The translations under genes and the position numbers were made by a program. From Bacteroidota bacterium (GTDB lineage: Bacteria; Bacteroidota; Bacteroidia; Chitinophagales; Chitinophagaceae), in the NCBI GenBank assembly GCA_023429825.1, contig JAEZDC010000035.1:1-64000 (forward strand): DNA of 64,000 nt. Direction: 5' to 3'. Within the stretch, counting starts at the first letter, position 1. Every line of letters begins with the position of its first letter. Shown here in pieces: positions 60,592 through 64,000 of the stretch. The notes under the pieces are model-generated. The model saw only the letters and a list, made by a program, of their open reading frames with translations. It was not told where the DNA came from and ran no database searches.

Positions 60592-63500
60592 CTACTGCTT
60601 CACAAACTTCTGCACTATTCTCTCTTCACCCACCTTCACAATCACATAATATTCTCCAGCAGCTAATGCAGCAGCATTGATCTGTTTGATCTGTGATCCA
60701 TTCAACAAACTTATCATCTCCGCTTTAATGATCTTACCAAACATATCTGTGATATTCAACTGGGCCTTCGCAGTTTCAGTAGTGCTGATCTTAAGGTTCA
60801 GTACATTCTTAACCGGGTTTGGATAGACAGTAATACTGTTTGTACCCAAAGGCTTCAGATTCACCATTATAATAGAAGAATATGTTGTCTTTCCGTCTTT
60901 ATCTACCTGTTGTAAGCGATAATAATTGTATCCAACGTTTGGCTTCTTATCAATGAGATCGTAAACATTTTGACCCGCAACATTCTTAGCATCTACCGTA
61001 GCAATGCCGGAGAAGTTAACGCCATCTGCAGATCGCTCAACAATAAATGATTTAGTATTCACTTCATTGGTAGTGATCCATTGCAAACCGGTGGTTCTTT
61101 CATTGGTAAGATTTCCTTTGAATGATAAGAACGTAAGTGGCACCGGGTTAGTGTTTCTTGTATACCATATAGGAGAGGTGATCACATAACCACCACTCAT
61201 ACTGATCTCCGCATAATAGTACGCAGTATTACCTACAGCCAATGTATTGTCAGTAAAGTTGAAAGTGTTGGTATTGGTTAAGGAATCCAGTACAACAGGA
61301 GTCAGGCCACTTGCGGGTGTACCATAATATATCCTGATAGTGGCAGTAGCTGATGGGTTATCCGGATCTGTTACATTAATGCTGATGGCAGGCGCTGTTG
61401 TTCCTGAAGTGATACTTCCCATCACCTGGTTGTTGATCGTGAAATTTACTTTGGTATTACAATCATGTGTTGAATAGAAGCTGCGATTCTTTATCGCATG
61501 TAAAAGATTATTCTGAGTTAAAGAAGACGCAACCACCGCTGTCCTGGAATAAGTTGATCTTCCGAAGTTAGTATAGTGCGTATCATGATCGATATTCGGA
61601 CCCACATGATAACCTCTGCTCAATAACTTTTTATAATAGCTATAATGTCCAAGGCGGGTAGGGGCATCATTATAAGTTGTATTCGTACTAAATGCGGGAC
61701 CGCTTTCAATAGCCACACCCACGATAGCGCTGTCCACCGTTGCTCTCCATGCCATATTTGCAATATTGCCGAAGTCGCTGTTATCAGGATGTGCTAACAT
61801 AGCAAATGCATTTCCACCCAGGTCGTTGAGGGTTTTAAATAATCCTGTCGTACCCGTAGTTAGAGGAGTTCCTGTATAATCACCTTTAGCTACATAGATG
61901 TCGTAGTTACCTGTTTCCCATCCGATCAATTGATTTACGCCATACACCAAAGCATGCCCGCCATTACTGATCGTTCCCCATTCCATTCCATATAAAGCAA
62001 CGAAGTTAGAAACCGTAGCTGCATTAGCCTGGTTCACACCCATTGCGTAACTGGCTAATGCCATTCCTGCCTCTGCGTGATTATGTTCAGAAATGCCCAG
62101 GTAGTCCATGCACAAAGAATTCTTCGCGTAAGCATAATCATCTGCAGGCGTTAAAGCGGTATTGTCTTTATTGCCATCGCTATATGATGAGTGTGCATGC
62201 AGGTTACCAAAATAATAATTTCTTAAAGCAGCGGCTGCTGTAGTGGCATTTCCCTGCAAAGGAGAAGTTGTTAAGTATTTCGGGCCACCGGTACACTGAT
62301 CTTTCTTAGCAAACACGAAGAAATAATAAGTATTGGCGGCAGAGAGGCCTGTTACAATGAATCCTGTTGGTGAGCTGTTGCTTACAACCGTTGCATTTCC
62401 CAATGTGCTGCCCGCAGTGTAATTGACGCCATCCTGGGGCGTATTACTGAGTGTTGATGAAGTACTATACAAAACCAAATATGCATCGGCATCACTTGAA
62501 GCAGTGAAATATCCATTCACCGCATTATTAGACGGCGAAAGATTCAGTGCGGTTGGTTGTGTTGTTGGGGTGGTGCATGCAGGAACAATGGTAGTAGCCG
62601 CACTTGATGTTAAAGGCGATGTCGTTTGATAAGCAGGACCACCACTGCAATTATCTTCATTCACCGCATACACAAAAAAGTAATAAGTGGTACCCGGGGT
62701 TAAGTTATTTGCATTGAAACTGTTCAAAACAGTTTTTGTAACAACAGTTCCTCCACCCAGGGTGCTATTAGCAGAGTAGTTATTACCATTTACAGGTTGT
62801 GAGCTTAGGGAAGAATTAGTACTTCGAACAACTAAATAATGATCTGCATTAGTAGAAGGAGAAGCCGTGAACGTTCCTCTTATACTGGAGGTAGTGATAT
62901 TACTAAACACCAGGTTTGTTGGTTGTTGTGCAGGGGCAGTGCACGGTGCATTTGAGCTTAATGTGGTAGAAGTTCCTGCAAGTGGACTGGTTGTATTATA
63001 CAAAGGACCACCGCTACACATATGGTTCATTGCATAGATGAAATAGTTATAGGTAGTGGAAGGACTTAAAGAAGAATGCGTAAAACCGGTACTGTTACCA
63101 AACGCTATCACCGTACCATCGCCCAAATTATCCCCTGCGCTGTAACTGGTTCCGTTCACAGGTAAAGAGCTCAAGGTATTATTAGTAGTGGCTACAACAA
63201 GATATCCTTGTGAAGCAGGGCTAGCTGCAGTGAAATTTCCACTGATACTGCTGTAAGCAGGTGTGAGTGAAAGGTTAGTTGCTTGTGCACTAGGTGTAGC
63301 ACATGCCGTAGAAGAAACTGCAGTCACCTTGATATTATCTAGCGATAACTTAGGCCTGTTACCGGTTGTTCCGCCGGTACCATTGTATAAATAAAAACGG
63401 ATCTGTGCTGTTGGGCTGTTATTGAATGATGCAGGAAGCTGAACAAAGTTCACATGACCTGAAGTAGGGGCGTTGTTCGTAAAGTTCAACACTGCTGCGC

Positions 63501-63999
63501 CTGTCAACTCTGTAAAGGTAGCCCCATCTGTAGAGGTGTATACTTTTAAAGATGATTTACGATTACCCGTGAGGTTATTGATACTTGCCCAGTCAAAGCT
63601 TAACGTACCTGCATTCAGGCCGCTGAAGTTTACGAAGAAGTCCATCGCAATAGCGTTACTGTTATCGGCAGTTCCTGTGATAAGTAATGTCATTGCAGTA
63701 CCGCCTGAGTAAATTCCGCTACTACTGCCACCATTTTGAAAAACGGTAGTGGAATGGCTGAGTCTTTTACCATCAGGTACTGTTCCTATAGCTACCGGAT
63801 CGTTACCACGCCAGGCGGCAGCGCCTGTACCTGCTGAAAATGTTCCATTGGCAGGAGAGGCACTGAACGTCCAGTTAGCGTAATCTGCGAATGTTTCTGT
63901 ATAGGTGTAATTGGGCTGGGCTGACATATTCACAGCAGTTTGGGCAGAGCCTGTTTGAATGATCAATAATGCCCCAAAAAACGCAAGCAATCCTTTCAT
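60592..63999 (-). CDS. Large secreted T9SS protein with fibronectin-like repeats and PHP-type metallohydrolase domain
   Basis: The 1135-residue protein starts with a signal peptide (ending QTGSAQ) and a beta domain up to about 230. Three repeats of about 120 residues follow (each with a C..P..QPTNL start, a DxYLVV.ST strand and a C.GGP.Y.TTSPL end). From about 594 a PHP-like domain has the metal-binding pattern LHAHSSYSDG, ISEHNH, MLAHPDNSDF and IDHDTH, as in the CehA/McbA group of phosphoester or phosphonate hydrolases. After an Ig-like module and FIVERSADGVNFS, the type A sorting domain begins at SITVYPNPV and ends KFVKQ. It is an exported surface enzyme whose substrate is unknown. The start ATG is at the window edge and the gene is complete. 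Confidence 0.88.
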   Translation of the reverse strand: MKGLLAFFGALLIIQTGSAQTAVNMSAQPNYTYTETFADYANWTFSASPANGTFSAGTGAAAWRGNDPVAIGTVPDGKRLSHSTTVFQNGGSSSGIYSGGTAMTLLITGTADNSNAIAMDFFVNFSGLNAGTLSFDWASINNLTGNRKSSLKVYTSTDGATFTELTGAAVLNFTNNAPTSGHVNFVQLPASFNNSPTAQIRFYLYNGTGGTTGNRPKLSLDNIKVTAVSSTACATPSAQATNLSLTPAYSSISGNFTAASPASQGYLVVATTNNTLSSLPVNGTSYSAGDNLGDGTVIAFGNSTGFTHSSLSPSTTYNYFIYAMNHMCSGGPLYNTTSPLAGTSTTLSSNAPCTAPAQQPTNLVFSNITTSSIRGTFTASPSTNADHYLVVRSTNSSLSSQPVNGNNYSANSTLGGGTVVTKTVLNSFNANNLTPGTTYYFFVYAVNEDNCSGGPAYQTTSPLTSSAATTIVPACTTPTTQPTALNLSPSNNAVNGYFTASSDADAYLVLYSTSSTLSNTPQDGVNYTAGSTLGNATVVSNSSPTGFIVTGLSAANTYYFFVFAKKDQCTGGPKYLTTSPLQGNATTAAAALRNYYFGNLHAHSSYSDGNKDNTALTPADDYAYAKNSLCMDYLGISEHNHAEAGMALASYAMGVNQANAATVSNFVALYGMEWGTISNGGHALVYGVNQLIGWETGNYDIYVAKGDYTGTPLTTGTTGLFKTLNDLGGNAFAMLAHPDNSDFGNIANMAWRATVDSAIVGVAIESGPAFSTNTTYNDAPTRLGHYSYYKKLLSRGYHVGPNIDHDTHYTNFGRSTYSRTAVVASSLTQNNLLHAIKNRSFYSTHDCNTKVNFTINNQVMGSITSGTTAPAISINVTDPDNPSATATIRIYYGTPASGLTPVVLDSLTNTNTFNFTDNTLAVGNTAYYYAEISMSGGYVITSPIWYTRNTNPVPLTFLSFKGNLTNERTTGLQWITTNEVNTKSFIVERSADGVNFSGIATVDAKNVAGQNVYDLIDKKPNVGYNYYRLQQVDKDGKTTYSSIIMVNLKPLGTNSITVYPNPVKNVLNLKISTTETAKAQLNITDMFGKIIKAEMISLLNGSQIKQINAAALAAGEYYVIVKVGEERIVQKFVKQ

Positions 64000-64000
64000 T

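Noticed and set aside
1..64000. tRNA, rRNA or prophage genes
   Set aside because: I looked for cloverleaf-like segments, rRNA-like stretches and phage structural or integrase genes in the gaps and saw none.

Overview
The window reads as chromosomal DNA of a Bacteroidota bacterium, most likely of the Chitinophagaceae or a close relative. The evidence is the protein content: TonB receptors with carboxypeptidase-like N-terminal domains, three type IX secretion (T9SS) cargo proteins, LytS/LytTR two-component genes, a TamL-type lipoprotein, weak ribosome binding sites and promoters near TTTG-N19-TAnnTTTG. Base composition looks even and moderately AT-rich. There is no rRNA, tRNA, prophage, IS transposase or CRISPR array; most of the window is core metabolism and envelope genes.

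Layout. 1-7570: a cyclophilin lipoprotein (cut by the window edge), an M48 protease, TruB, TamL, a SpoU-type RNA methylase and a DPP-IV-like S9 peptidase. 7633-13331: a small conserved protein, homogentisate dioxygenase, small secreted, membrane and TolB-like proteins, a TPR lipoprotein and Rpe. 13674-22760: a T9SS cargo protein, a TonB receptor, a bestrophin, a fructosamine-kinase-like protein, then a metal cluster (HMA protein, HMA-TonB receptor fusion, Cys-rich HYC_CC_PP-type protein). 24258-28576: an outer-membrane barrel gene followed by a histidine kinase and LytTR regulator. 28577-34315: a carotenoid locus (crtI-crtB-orf-crtZ-lycopene cyclase) with a CarH-like MerR/B12 regulator and a divergent desaturase-family gene. 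35012-46986: housekeeping genes (SDR, T9SS type B protein, RlmI-like, aspartate kinase, Fbp, CAP protein, ABC ATPase, DinB/YfiT, Nudix, FolC). 47392-50515: a TonB-like protein, an ECF sigma factor with a membrane trypsin-like protease carrying an anti-sigma-like N-terminus, and a Thr-rich lipoprotein. 50633-58566: aromatic amino acid genes (tyrA, a DEAD helicase, DAHP synthase-chorismate mutase, aroB, aroA, aroC). 58563-63999: a DUF952 protein, lipoamide dehydrogenase and a large T9SS PHP-domain protein.

Two findings stand out. First, aroC is interrupted in frame by about 179 codons that encode a DUF559 (Vsr-like PD-(D/E)XK) nuclease domain bounded by palindromic repeats that translate as TPNPSPKERG; the same repeat also supplies the C-terminal tail and stop codon of the adjacent aroA. 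It looks like a repeat-bounded, reading-frame-preserving mobile element. Second, tyrA is preceded by a short leader peptide with a Tyr-Tyr-Tyr-Trp-Tyr-Tyr-Phe run and mutually exclusive antiterminator and terminator hairpins, a textbook design for ribosome-mediated attenuation.

The intergenic DNA is also structured. There are seven copies of a dispersed repeat around GTTGCGTCGCACACTTGTAC, three degenerate tandem arrays with a period near 21 bp, one 11-bp array beside a perfect 17-bp inverted repeat, and two identically spaced GTTTAA-N17-TTAAAC dyads at the two carotenoid promoters. No database search was possible, so family names rest on recognised motifs and overall similarity.
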